Below, piece by piece: positions 34,477 to 46,247 of a stretch of DNA of 64,000 bases; within the stretch, counting starts at the first letter, position 1, and every line of letters begins with the position of its first letter. The translations under genes and the position numbers were made by a program. The notes beneath the pieces are model-generated. The model ran no database searches and was not told where the DNA came from. It saw only the letters and a list, made by a program, of their open reading frames with translations. This DNA is from Phyto melanocephala (Eukaryota > Arthropoda > Insecta > Diptera > Rhinophoridae), in NCBI GenBank assembly GCA_941918925.1, contig OW799234.1, forward strand, positions 73,593,043 to 73,657,042, given 5' to 3'.

Positions 34477-36061
34477 CACAGAGGAGTATTTGACCTGAAA
34501 AGCTGGCCAAAAAGGCAAAACTAAATTTTAAGAAATATTAAAAACTAAGTAAGCAGCTTGACAAACAACAATATTTTACATTATATTGTAAATTTTTAAG
34601 AATTTTAGTTGCGATTTGTAGCTCTGAGACGCTGCTAAAGTCGGGAAAGTGAAGAAAATTATATGAGATTTTAATGTTTTTTTCGGTTTCTGGATATTTT
34701 TATGATATTTTTTTTTGCAGCTAAACGAATAAAGGTCTTACAATGATTTTTTTTCGCTGAAAGGTTTGATCATAGGGTTTTCAGAAAAGAAAAAAAAAAT
34801 TTAAATATGTTGAATATTCACGTTGAAACAATTCGTTAAAAAGTTGAAAACAAACAAAAAATATACACTTTTTTGCAAAAACAGAAAATGAAGAGATTTT
34901 TGAAAGTGAGGTTAGCATCTCTTCGAATTATGTTTAATACCACAATAAAATTTGGAATCTCTTATTTTAGAAACATAAAAAAAATGTGCGCAAGTTTGCG
35001 CCATTATTTTTGACGATTTTTTTAAATTTTCACATTTCTTCTATTTTTGCTCATCAGGCACTTTTTCTTATACATTTATATCGTCATTAACTTTTATGTA
35101 TTTTGAATTATTGACTTCAACTGTTAATCACATCACTTTTAACACTTCATAATTATAAATTTGAAAAATTCTTCTTCTTCCTGGCACCGATGATGCAGCT
35201 AATAAGGATATACACACGACATAATAATTATTAAGGAATTTTTATTAGTTTAACTTTTCCGTATATTAAGTATTAAATAATATAAAATAAATATAATAAA
35301 GCCTTTTTTCGTAAAAAAATACTGTTTCATAAGAGCTTTACAATTTTCCAAAAAAATTTTTTTTTAATTAGACTGTAAATCATATGTATGCATGTACATA
35401 CAGTCTGTTAAGAATAAGTTTAAACCTTTAAAATCAACATTTGTTAATTGAGTTTTACTATTTATACCGACTTTTATTCCTTAGGAATGTGGCTTTTGGA
35501 AAAATCTTAAAAATTTAAACTTTTTGGTTCTTTAATTTTTTTATTGCATTTTGAAAACAAAAAATTTTACGAATTTTGCAGGAAAATTTGTTTTTTCCGC
35601 CATTACATTTTTAATAACTCCGAAATAGTAATAGATAGAAAAGAAATGTGTTTGGTTAGCTTAAGCAGAATTTTCCGGTGCATCTTCTGATCCTCCTGCT
35701 ATTAAAATCAGAGAATCCGTTTTCAAGTTATGACAAAATATATTAGGCAACCTAACGATTTAGAGAGTGAAATATGCCACGCCTTTAACAGAAAATCCTT
35801 ACGTACTAGAGAAAAACGGAAATCAGATTTCAATTCAGGGCATCAAAATCAATATAGTCCACATTCTTTTATTTCTAGCAGAGACAAAAAATTTTTTTTT
35901 TTGCGCAGTGTACTTTTGTTGCGCAGTGTAATTTTTTCAAAATCTGCCACTAGATTTCTTATATCATACTACACCTAAAACTATCAAAAAACTATAACTT
36001 TTAATTCAAAAAACATGTTTAATAATTTTGACCAGCTTTTCAGGCCAAATACTCCTCTGTG
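34477..36061. mobile_element. 1.6-kb TIR element with candidate CGATG duplication
   Basis: CACAGAGGAGTATTTGACCT (34477 on), continuing through 'gaaaagctggcc', is mirrored by 'ggccaaatactcctctgtg' at the right end (36043-36061) after 'accagcttttca'. CGATG flanks both sides (34472-34476, 36062-36066). The inner CAGAGG fits the loose hAT end rule, but a 5-bp duplication does not. No transposase is recognised; the inside holds a degenerate arm of the long-TIR family (35490-35910). Confidence 0.6.
35490..35910 (+). mobile_element. Degenerate solo arm of the long-TIR transposon family
   Basis: Parallels the right arm 14213-14717: 'acgaattttgca', 'ccattacatttttaataact', 'gccacgcc', 'caatatagtccacat', 'gacaaaaaat' and the terminal 'gcgcagtg' at 35903-35910. 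No partner arm was found, so the element was probably deleted down to one end. Confidence 0.65.
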
Positions 36062-36303
36062 CGATGCATCGATTAACATCGAGCAGCTCTACTATTAGTT
36101 AGTTTTGAACTAATCAAGATATTCTTAAACGGTTTGGAGGAAAAAAATAGAGCAATAAAAAAAATGTTAAACATTGTCACATAACAGATTACGTCAGAGC
36201 AGCGACGAAATGCTTATACTAGTTTTTGTAATCAAAAATGCATATACAATACATAAGTCATCGACCAATACACCTATAAATACATATATTTTTATACATA
36301 TAT

Positions 36304-36560
36304 CGACCCCTGTGCGCGAAATTATCGTATGGTGCGTTTTTTAAGAAATCGACTTTTTATGCAAATTGGTTCTACATCCATTAGTTAATCTGCTGATAAA
36401 ATATTATAGCGATAACGGTTTTAGTTATGGAGATAACACTTTGTACATTTTATCGTATGTAGCAGTGCTACTTACGTTTTTATTTATTTAAAAGTAATAA
36501 AAACGATCTACTGTAAAATTTTCTTTCTGTAACATACGACAAATTTGCGCACAGGGGTCG
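36304..36560. mobile_element. 257-bp MITE
   Basis: CGACCCCTGTGCGC (36304-36317) is mirrored by GCGCACAGGGGTCG (36547-36560), and the match continues loosely inward through 'ttatcgtatg'. The ATAT flanks are themselves palindromic, so the target duplication cannot be decided. Confidence 0.7.
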
Positions 36561-37584
36561 ATATATATCTATTCAATATTAAGTTTACCTTCTTCTTTTG
36601 AGTTAAAAATACCTTAACTCATCGTTAGGTATACGTCTGAATGCTGACAAAATCTTTGGTTTTGTCATATGATTAAGCCTGAACAATATTCTGACAATAT
36701 TTCTCTTATCTCCCACGATTGCGATATAAGTAAGGCACGGTCAAGATATAAGACACTTTATTCCCCATCATGGTATTCACCTAAAAATAAATTTAAAAAA
36801 TTTCTTTTCCTCACATCCTTACCAACAGCCATATATTTTGCTCTCATTCTCTGCCCTTTTTAACTAACTTTAAGTGTGTAAAAATAATTCAACTTCTTCC
36901 TAATGTTGCATTTCAGTAAAAATATACTTGTTTCTTTGTTTCTTCCTGTGATGTTTTAACATCATGTTTTTTTCTTTGATTATAAGAGGAAATCCTTTTA
37001 GTTTAAATGTATTCGTACTTAAGCCCCATACTGAGCGAGCGAATCAGCAACACCAACTAAATGAGTGTGATTGTACTTTTTTGTTTGCATCATTGAATGT
37101 TCTTGGTTCTTCAAGAGGTTCTTCGTATGGGGTTTGAGGCAAATACAAGACGAATTCATTGGATTTCATGCATGTTAAGGGGTGTTGAAGCATATACAAT
37201 TACAAAGTTTCATCTAACAAAACAAAAAAAAAAAAAAGAAAAAAAACTTCAAGTATTTGAAAGTACTCTAGTGTTATAATGTTTTTTTTATATTTCTTTC
37301 TCATGTTCAGTGCGTTTTTTGTTCTTAATATTTTTTTATTTTTATTAGTTGTTGTATTTTTAGTTTTGTTTCTTAGATTATCCTTAAGTATGATGATGTG
37401 AAATTAAATAACTGAATCATTGGATTACATGCTGTTATTAGTTTTTTAATTGGAAAAGTTCATTCGCATTGAGGTTGAGTAATGAAGCTTTAGAGTTTTA
37501 AAGGGTTAAAATTGGAATAGATTTATTTATTTAGTTAATTATGTGTGTGTGTGTGTGTGTGGATATGAAAAAACTTTCAATAAA
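36561..37584. other. Unassigned AT-rich DNA with (GT)n
   Basis: (GT)n at about 37541-37560. No gene recognised. Confidence 0.5.
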
Positions 37585-37855
37585 TCTATATACAATATAA
37601 AAGTGTAACGTGACTGACTGATACATTATCGCACAGCCAAAACGCAAAAAACTAAAGACATTCGAAAGAAATTTGGACAGTGGGAAGGGATTTTTAGAAA
37701 TTCTAAGTTTAAGTGGGTAAAACGGTAGTCCTACATAGATTAATTTAAAAAGTTGTTGTTGAAAAAAAGCTGACAGGTGTCTGGCCTTTTTCTTTAATTT
37801 TCAACTCCTAAGAGGGAAAAACGGGTAAAAGCTATAATTTAGTATTTTTTGATGA
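37585..37855 (+). mobile_element. Third copy of the minisatellite Helitron, 5' end only
   Basis: Begins TCTATATAC at 37585, preceded by A, giving the clearest 5' terminus of the family (A|TC). It continues with the 'gtaacgtgactgactga' and 'cgcacagcc' blocks and ends where a mariner fragment starts. The minisatellite is lost. Confidence 0.75.
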
Positions 37856-37861
37856 TATAAA

Positions 37862-38309
37862 AAAAAGTGTAGCTTCGGCTGTGTAGCACGTAGCGCCGTC
37901 CTGTTGAAACCAAATGTTGCCAATATCCTCCTCTTCAATTTTTGTGAACAAAAATTCGTTCAACATGGCCCGATAACGATCGCTTTTGACTACGGCCAGT
38001 CCTTGCTCATTTTCGAAGAAAAATGGCACAATTATTCTTTGGACCAAAATCCGCACCAAATAGTGACTCGTTTTGGGTGTATCGACTTTTCAATGATCAA
38101 AATGAGCTTCATCTGAAAAGATGATTTTTTTTTGAAAAATCGGCCAAAGTAATGTCGCAATATTTTCCAGCGTTGTTCAAGCGTATACACAACCATATTC
38201 GTTCAGCGGAAGCATAAAACTAATTATCTGTCAAATCAGACATGAGCTAAGTGTTACCATTCACAGAATAAGCACTAGTTGAAAAAAAAAATTTAAATGG
38301 CGGACCCTT
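37862..38309 (-). pseudogene. Mariner fragment (GGGTCCGCCA family), left end lost
   Basis: Minus strand reads 'RYRAMLNEFLFTKIEEEDIG' and 'NIWFQQDGATCYTAEATL' (second catalytic Asp present in QQDGA), after 'FFFENEQGLAVV'. The right terminal repeat 'atggcggaccctt' ends at 38309. It parallels 49462-50008, including 'aattatctgtcaaatcagac' near that end. The C-terminal third of the transposase and the left terminal repeat are gone. Confidence 0.75.
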
Positions 38310-38490
38310 GACTTTTGATTTCAACTTCAAATTTTGAACTGGAAATGGTAAGGATCGGTGAAGGGGGAATAATGCCCTTATATGTAGTATTTATAACTTA
38401 AAGAATTTTGTTAATAATCATATTATGACTAAAATTTAAATAGATAATATTTGCTCTTTTCTAAAGCAAATTATTGTTTTTTGCTATTAA

Positions 38491-39100
38491 AGGGTGTTTA
38501 AATTTTAAGGGCAGATGTTGATTTTGAAAAAGAAAACAACACAAATTACTTAGATAATTATTGTCACTTCTTTTTATTATGATAATATTGGTATGGTTCA
38601 ATTATGTATGGAACAAAATATCGGCCAAAAGGCAACCGCGATATCGGCAGCAGACCTCCATCTGATGTTCCAAATTTACAATAACAATGTTAAAGTTCAA
38701 TTGTTGGGCACGTTGATGAGTCGAGGTTGACTGCTCGTTTGCCACACTATCGCGACAAACAGCAAAGTTTTCCGTTCAACGAACTAAGCAGGTATTCACA
38801 GATGTTTTCACATTTCATACAGAAATTTAAATATTTTTCACAATTCTCCCGATTGTGAAAGAATTTGAACGATTATGTTGACAAAAAGAATCATGAAGTG
38901 CACGAAATGCATTTTGATTTGAACGCCCATTTTCATCATAATCCTGAATAACTTTAACGCGTTGCTCGATTGTCTATCTTTCAATGGTTCAAATTAAATT
39001 AGTCTAAAATTGAGAAATGTCAAATGAAATGCAGAAAAAAAAACTTGACGTTTAGGTGTGGTTCACATTCAACATCGGCCCTTAAAATTTAACCACACTT
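38491..39100. mobile_element. Deleted mariner-like element with long inverted ends
   Basis: 'agggtgtttaaattttaagg' then 'gcagatgttga' on the left is mirrored by 'tcaacatcggcccttaaaat' then 'ttaaccacactt' on the right. The interior keeps 'ttaacgcgttgctcgat' and 'aacaacgtt'-like text but no readable transposase. The solo end at 5811-5868 belongs to the same family. Confidence 0.6.
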
Positions 39101-40642
39101 TGCAATGGTTACATCAAGGTAGACAAATAAGGTACTCGTGTACATTCAGCGGACTGTTTTTTTTTTGGATATGAAACTTATTAGCGTTACCAGCTTTTTT
39201 TTTATTAATTTGTCTACATCTGTTAAACCAACTTTTTATTCTTTTTCTACAATAAATAATTCGCAGTTTCAGGTGGTTTAAAACATGTTAAAAGATACAA
39301 AACCGCGAATAAAAAGTTTTCGCTTACATTTTTTTACAAAGTATTAAATTAGAGAAGAAATTTAAAAAGAATGTGTGACATATGCCGGCATACATATCTA
39401 TATACAAAAACAAAATGCATGTGTTTTTTAATTTTTGTGTTTGTTGCTGCAATGCATATACCTTATGAGTAGGCCTTGGGTTATTTGCAACTTTAAATAT
39501 TTATAAATAAAATGTTAGTTTTGCGAAGACATCATACTAATCCTCTGTAGTGTACCTCAGATATGTACATTGCTTACCAACCACTTATAACTAAGGGAGT
39601 ACGTACCGTCATGAAATGTGTAGAGTGAATTTATAAACAAACGTTTTAAACATTTTTTTTGATTTCTACACAAGCGGAATTTACTACTACTGATCTATAT
39701 AAACATCATATGTAGGTCAGTGGGAATCAAATTCAATTATTTTCCTTGTGCCTTTGAATAACACTCACATATACAGGAAGTTGCGTAATTGCAATAAATA
39801 TAAAAATAGAGAGTAAGAATGAAAACTAGAGAATAACTATTTGATGTAAGTAAGAGAATAAGAATTATATTGAGTGATTTAGAACTCATTCAATACTCGA
39901 CACTAAATTACCTTCGTTAGATAACTATATAAGAAGAAACTTTTCAATAAAAAAATTAATTAATGATCAACACCAAATCCAAGCTCTACTTATTATATTT
40001 TGCCTCATAATAATTTTGTAAATCATACTATTTTTAAAGGACAATCATATTAAAGTTTTTATTAAAAATAAACATTTAATATTGAAATTAAAATAAACAC
40101 TTGGTTCACAGAAAAAAATAAAAATGAATTTCAATTAAAAAATTCGCGATATCAATTAAAAAATTATTTAATTTTCCACTAGTAAACGAATTTGCTGTCC
40201 GAATTAAACTTTTAATATAAAATTAATTAAAAATATTTTTAATTAAATATTTAATAGCAGTAATTATAAGATTAATTGAAAACTTTTTAAATCTTCAGTT
40301 AAGTTATTCGTTAAGGCAACTATATATTTAATCAGAAAATTACATTTATTTGATTAAATTATTAATCAAATTTTAGTTCAGAAAATAATTAAAAATTTAA
40401 TACATTTAATAAAATATCGAATTGTAATAACAAAAATTTTTACTAAAATATTAATTATTTGGAAATAAAAATACTTTTTATATATCATGTTTTTTAAATA
40501 AGTATATTTATTGTACTTTTTTTTATTAATACAATTTATAATAAAATAGATGATATAAAAAATATAATACGATAAATATAAAAAGTATATTACATTTTTT
40601 TGCAAACAAATTATTGTGTGCTAATTTTTAAAATTTCATGTT
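39101..40642. other. Unassigned, very AT-rich DNA
   Basis: Rich in 'aattaa' and 'attaaaaat' text, especially 40060-40620. No gene seen. Confidence 0.5.
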
Positions 40643-42581
40643 TTAAAGCAGAAATCTTTGTAAATTTTTTTTGGTTGGTAGATCATAGAACAAACACTGG
40701 ACAAAATTATAAAATACTTCGGATTCTTGTGGAAATTCAATATTGAAGACAAAGAACATGTTAAACAAGTTGTCAATTGCGTCTGCGATTGTTAAATACG
40801 GAAACTTTATGTTATCAAAGTAGACGTAAATGGTTACAATGTGATTCAGATGGCCAACAACAAGAAGCCTTGGTTGAATTTTGCGTCCCTGAAGCTGAAG
40901 TAGTATTAATTTTGTTGTTAATTCCTCACTCGATGCAGATAGTATCACAAAGCTTTCTTGCGAATCTGCTACTGAAAATCTTTTTCTAATTTTTTCACAA
41001 CTTGGAGTGCTTGTAAAAGACTGTTGAGGTGGGCAAAGTTTGTGTGTGTGCCAAAGCGTTGTAAAAATTTTAGATTCTGAAAAAGAGAAAATATATTTTA
41101 ATAGTATATTATTTTTAGTTTCAAATTTAAGATTTAATTTTATTAAAAAGTAAGCGGGTATAAAAAAATAGTTTGTTGGACAAAACCTATATTTACCTAC
41201 TTTCGTTACTAGATTCAGCATTTTGCAGATCCTTGAGCAGTGCAGAACAAGCAAATTTGTTTTTAAGAATATTTGTCTTTTAGTTGGGACCATCTATCTA
41301 TCTTTAAAGCATTTTGCTGTTGGATATTTTAAAGTGAAGTCTATGTTGATCTGAAATTGAAAAAAGTTATATTTAAAAAAAAATTTTATCCATTATTGTT
41401 GCACATATTTTAGCATTTAACTTACAAGTTGCGAAGCTGACAGTTTTGTATATTCCGGCCATAATTTAAATATTTCTGATGTTGTTTTCGATTCAGCAAT
41501 TTGTTTAATGCCGCAAATTTTCTCCAAAAAAGGTCAAAATCATCCGCACTAATTTGGCTACTTTTAAGCGGTTTAATGAAAAGTTCATATTTTTCGGATG
41601 GTTCTGTGAAAATAAATAAAAAAAAAATTACAGTGGATATAAATAGTGTTAATAAGTATTCTACTTACCATATTCCAAGTTTTCTTCAGGAGCATTTTCA
41701 TTCTTCTTAAATATATCCTTAGCTATTCTTTTCAAATTTGCCAGTCTATTATAAAATTTTCCTATTTTACCGTTAGAATAAAAAGCCTTAAAAATAATGT
41801 AGTAAAATATAAAAAAGTCATAATAATTAAAACAAAAATAATTTATTACCAGTTCCTCTGTTGGAAATACGTTACAAATTTGCTTTTCCAACTCAGCACA
41901 ATCAGAAAGAGAACACTCATTTACATCTAAATACTTTGTAATTAAGTTAATTAATAAAGTCCGGTGCTCTTCATGAAGTATTTGGTTGTTTTTCATAAAA
42001 TTTAAGAATTTCTATTCCACTTTTATTACTTTTTACACCGGTTTTTGAAGGGTTAGCAACAATCTTGAATTCCGTATCATTAGCTTCAGTGTCGTATCCA
42101 CATATCTTGTTACACTTTTTTAATTCGAATTCAAAATGAGCTTGGTCGCCAGTGGGTAAATTTTAAAATATTTTTTGTATGTGGTGTGGTTGTAAAATTT
42201 TCAATGTAATAAATTTAATGTTTTCTTCTGGAAAAAAAAGCAAAAAATAATAAATTTCAAATTTACAGAACCAAATAATTTTATTTTTTTACAATAAATT
42301 TCCTAAATTCGGGCTTTCAAGGTCATATGTTTTATTATTTTTTTATTTTAAAATAATGAAACATATGACCTTGAAAGCCCGAATTTAGGAAATTTATTGT
42401 AAAATATAATATATCAAAAAGGTCGATTAAACAAAAATTTAAATAATTTTATTTTTAATAATAAACGAAAAAAGATTGTTTGAAAATGTTTTCATACACA
42501 TATATACATACCTTTAAATTTTTCAAATAGATGCTGAAGATTCCATTTCGACAATAGCATTTCAATATCTGTGTTTGACAT
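40643..42581 (-). pseudogene. Six-exon SAM-like gene relic
   Basis: Exons, by GT-AG signals on the minus strand: 42581-42512, 42227-41850, 41786-41669, 41603-41426, 41350-~41197, 41076-40643. Exon 1 starts 'MSNTDIEMLLSKWNLQHLFE' and joins in phase to exon 2 ('EENIKFITLKILQPHHIQ' then 'LPTGDQAHFEFEL'), a layout resembling a SAM domain, a small protein-interaction fold. Exon 3 has 'SNGKIGKFYNRLANLKR', exon 4 'SKTTSEIFKLWPEYTKLSAS', exon 5 'NKFACSALLKDLQNAESSNE', exon 6 'IQPRLLVVGHLNHIVTIYVY'. A stop and a shift in exon 2, a shift in exon 4 and two small insertions in exon 5 break it. Kept introns argue for DNA-level duplication rather than retroposition. Function unknown. Confidence 0.6.
42287..42404. 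repeat. Near-perfect palindrome, ~55-bp arms
   Basis: Arms 42287-42341 and 42350-42404 match with about one mismatch and an 8-bp T/A spacer. The core is 'cctaaattcgggctttcaag' and its complement. It lies in the first intron of the SAM-like relic. Could be a MITE, a hairpin RNA source or a fold-back assembly artefact. Confidence 0.85.
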
Positions 42582-44303
42582 ATTTATAGTTTCTAAAATG
42601 TTGCGTATAGTAAATTTAATAAATAGTTTTATAAAATTCTTTTAATTTAATAAATATTTTTCTATGTGTTGTTTTAATTTCGTTTACTGGTGGCCCGACA
42701 ATATCATTGATGTTTATAAATGTATATTGTTTTAAAATATCTTTATACTCAAATGCTTATTGCAACATTTTTTGTAAAGAAGGATTTTGTTTTTTAAATC
42801 AAGTTGAGACCTTCTCTTGAGTAAGGGGTTCCATTGGAAAATAAACTTTTTGTCGGAACCCTTTTCTAGATTTATTGTAGGGGAATATAATAGCTTGGGT
42901 TTTGATGATGTTAATTTTCCATTTATTAAATATTTAAATTAAAATAAACGCTTGGTTATAGTGGCAAAATAGATAATTAAAAAATATTGTTAATATCTGT
43001 AACTATAATTTGTTTGAGAATGGCTCGATATGGTTATAACGAATATATTATGACCGTCATAATCATGCCCTAACCATAATTATTCTTCACATATAGGAAA
43101 AGGTTCAAGCACGACTTAATAAGTAATTCATGATTCTTTGTGTAATTGAATGATTTTTTAATATTTGTAATAATATTTTTATTTAATAAAATAGCGGCTG
43201 GAATAACACTTAACACCATATATTGGTATTGAGGAGTGAAAGAATCAGGGCCTCAGTTAGACGGCTACTGTGGCCATCAGCTTGTTCAAACTTAACACTT
43301 TGTGGATTATGGAGGTTAAAAAGACTGAGCTAATTTAAACGAATCTTATAAAGCTGAACATTCTAACAAAAACTATGGAATGACTTGCTTTTACTAAACA
43401 CCTTACTTTTCAAAGACTATTATCATCTGTCTTACTAAGAAGTGTTTTAGTAATGACTTGCTTTATAAGGTGATATATAAGTACTTATCTTAATTACTAA
43501 CATTTACTTAGATTCACGCACAATACAATTTCTAATTGCGTAATTTGTAAAAAGCCCTTCATATAAAAAACTTTTTATAATTCTCATTTAGTTTAACACA
43601 CTTTGAGTATAAGTATTAATGTAATATAAAATAGCAGCAAAGCAATTCATTAGCAAACTGATGACTTATGGTTTGTCACTGACGATTGTTATTCAAATCA
43701 AGTACTTACTAAGTGCGCTATAAAAGTAAGTACTTATTTAAGTCCCTATTTATAAACGAGCGTAACAAGTACTTTTTACAGGCCCTATTTGTAAGCGAAG
43801 GTGGTAAATACTTATTTGTGTCCCTATTTGTAAGCAAGCGTGGTAAGTACTTGCTTCCAAAAACAACACCTTGATCAAATAATGAGTTTAAATGCCAAAT
43901 TGTAAGTAGTTCTTACATTCAACTCATTATTTTTCAATGAACATTTTTGCATTTTTATAACAAACGATGACATTTAAACGAATATCATTTGTACATATCT
44001 TCACTAAATTTAAAACTAAAAAAATTATATAAATCCATACATGTATTAAAGCAATCGTTGAGCATAAAAAATAAAAACAAAAAACTGCATACATGACTGT
44101 AGAAAAGTTAAATTTTTTATACAATTTATAGTCTGCCAAAGCAAGGGAGAATAGATAATCCATGAATAAATGAAATTTTGAAAAATGATATTCTATTCAA
44201 GTCACTACTTGTATATAAACGCACATACTCACACACACATTGACATTGAAGCAGACATCCTCGCAAACAACTGAAAGTTATAGCCCAGCATAATAAACAT
44301 AAT
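42582..44303. other. Unassigned AT-rich DNA
   Basis: Apart from the 39-bp repeat at 43730-43850, nothing recognised. 'aagtactt'-type words are frequent from 43430 to 43920. Confidence 0.5.
43730..43850 (+). repeat. ~39-bp tandem repeat, three units
   Basis: Units run 'aagtacttatttaagtccct' then 'atttataaacgagcgtaac', followed by two similar copies ('ggccctatttgtaagcgaag', 'gtccctatttgtaagcaagc'). Confidence 0.6.
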
Positions 44304-46152
44304 AACAAGCAGGAATGCTATATTCGGACGTGCGTTATATGATATACCCTCCACCATCATATTCATAAGTATAGTGACCACATCGTTGATTAAACTAGAT
44401 TTTAGATTTAATGTTTGTTATCTCCGACGCCATCTTTGATTTTGAATTATATCATAGTTAGCTGTCTTGTACTACCCAAGGCTTTCCATTTGATTCTCAT
44501 ATTGAGGCGGTTGAGGGAGTCAAAGTCGCAATTATTATATTTGACCCATATAGCCGCCATTTTATTTTAGACGCCATATTGACTTTTAACTTTTTTATAG
44601 TTTACTGTATTCTACTGGTCAAGCCTTTTTGTTTGATATCAATCAATATTTAGGGTGTTTAAGTAGGTATATTTTAAATTACGAGATTTGACCCAGCTTT
44701 AAATTTATTGAACGACATTTCGTAGTAGCGTTCATCATGGATTTACATTTTTTCATAATGCACTATTTTCTGCCACCCCTTGATTTTTATATCCATATCA
44801 ATCCTCTCATTATTCACAAGCTTAAAAACATTTAATTTCTTTTGTAAATTTTAGGAAGAACACGGAAATATTTGTATTTTTGTGCTTATATCTCAGTTAG
44901 TTTTAAAATGATTTGACAGTTTTTCAGCAATAGTTCTTGAGACTATGGCTTGCATTTTGGTTACTAAAGCGTGTCAAAAAATAAATTAAGAATTTTGTTA
45001 ACTTGATATATATTAAAAAAAATTATAATTTTTTAAATTTGTTTTTGCCTATAACTTTGCCAATTAGTGACCAATATTTCTGACATTTTTTATGAATAGC
45101 CCTGGAGGCATATATGGTATCTACAAATGGTAGTAAACTTGTCTATAAATTTACCTAGGCCCGAAAAACTTTGATTTTCATGGTAAAAATATGGGAAAAA
45201 CAGTGGCAGTCGTGCTTATTTGCTCATATCTAACAAAGTTATAAGGCGATTTTAATAGCGATTAATTTTCGGATACAGACCTTTGCAAAATGTGGTGGTT
45301 TTTGAAAGTAGATATCAACTAATACGCGGACATATGGACATTTGCATAATCAACTTCCCTAGTCATAGGCTTTCAGACTTTATTGGGTCGGAAATTAATA
45401 TTATAAAAACTTTAAACGTAATGACAAATCTTTATACAGGGTGGACCAAAAGTCACGCCTGCGTGTAAAAATTGAATAACTTTTTTGTTTATTAATATTT
45501 TTTATTTTTTTTTTCAGATTTTATTCATAGATTCGTGTTACACCACCATGCAAAATTTAACGACTGAGCAACGAACGAAATTGGTAGAATTTTACTTTTA
45601 ATCGTTCTTCGGGGATGAAGTTGGTAATTTTGTACGCCCTGAGGCAGCCAACAAGTGGTTTCAGCAGGATGGAGCAACAGCACACACGGCCCGTGCCACA
45701 ATGACGTTTTTAAATGAAATTTTTGACGACCGAATTATCTCGAAAAATTCAGAATTTAATTGGCCAGCACGTTCACCGGATTTAACTGCCCCTGATTATT
45801 TTCTATGGGGTTATCTCAAAGAACGAGTGTATGTAAACAAGCCTTAAACTATAGAGCAGCTAAAGAACAACATTGAAGCTGAGATCAGGGCAATAGAGCC
45901 TGAAACCTTGCGTGCAGTTATGCAAAACGCCTGTTTAAGAGCCGAATTGTGCATCGATGAAAATGGTGGTCATCTCTCTGACATTATTTTTCATAATTAA
46001 AATTTAGGTCATACAAAGATAATATTATAATTTAAAAAAAAAAATTAATAAAAAATAATAATAAACAAAAAAGTTATTAAATTTTTACACGCAGGTGCGA
46101 CTTTTGGTCCACCCTGTATATCCTTGGCACCACACGTGAAGGGTTTCCAAAA
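44304..46152 (+). mobile_element. DINE-1-like element interrupted by a mariner
   Basis: Starts with the AACAAG leader and a mutated 'attcgg' hairpin followed by 'atataccctccacc'. The body has ~140-bp units with 'ccgccattttat' and 'ctactggtcaagcc'. The 3' part shares 'cataggctttcagac' and 'gggtcggaaat' with 47029-47828 and 61345-61998. The mariner 45437-46116 sits at TA just before the terminal 'gtgaagggt'. Confidence 0.7.
45437..46116 (+). mobile_element. Internally deleted DD41D (rosa-like) mariner with intact ends
   Basis: Inverted ends start CAGGGTGGACCAAAAGTC, run about 45 bp and are flanked by TA (45435-45436, 46117-46118). The transposase begins 'MQNLTTEQRTKLVEFYF' at 45548, then hits a stop and jumps, by deletion, to 'NKWFQQDGATAHTARATMTF'. 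It continues 'FNWPARSPDLTAPDYFLWGY'. Forty-one residues separate the Asp of QQDGA from the Asp of PDYFLW, which is DD41D spacing. The first catalytic Asp region is in the deleted part. Another stop follows 'NKP'. It could be mobilised only in trans. Confidence 0.85.
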
Positions 46153-46247
46153 GATCAAAGTTACCTAATCTACACAAAATTTAATATTGCCACCGTTTAT
46201 TACATAAAGTATTATCTACCTGAAAAAGAAATCAAAAATTTACAGTT

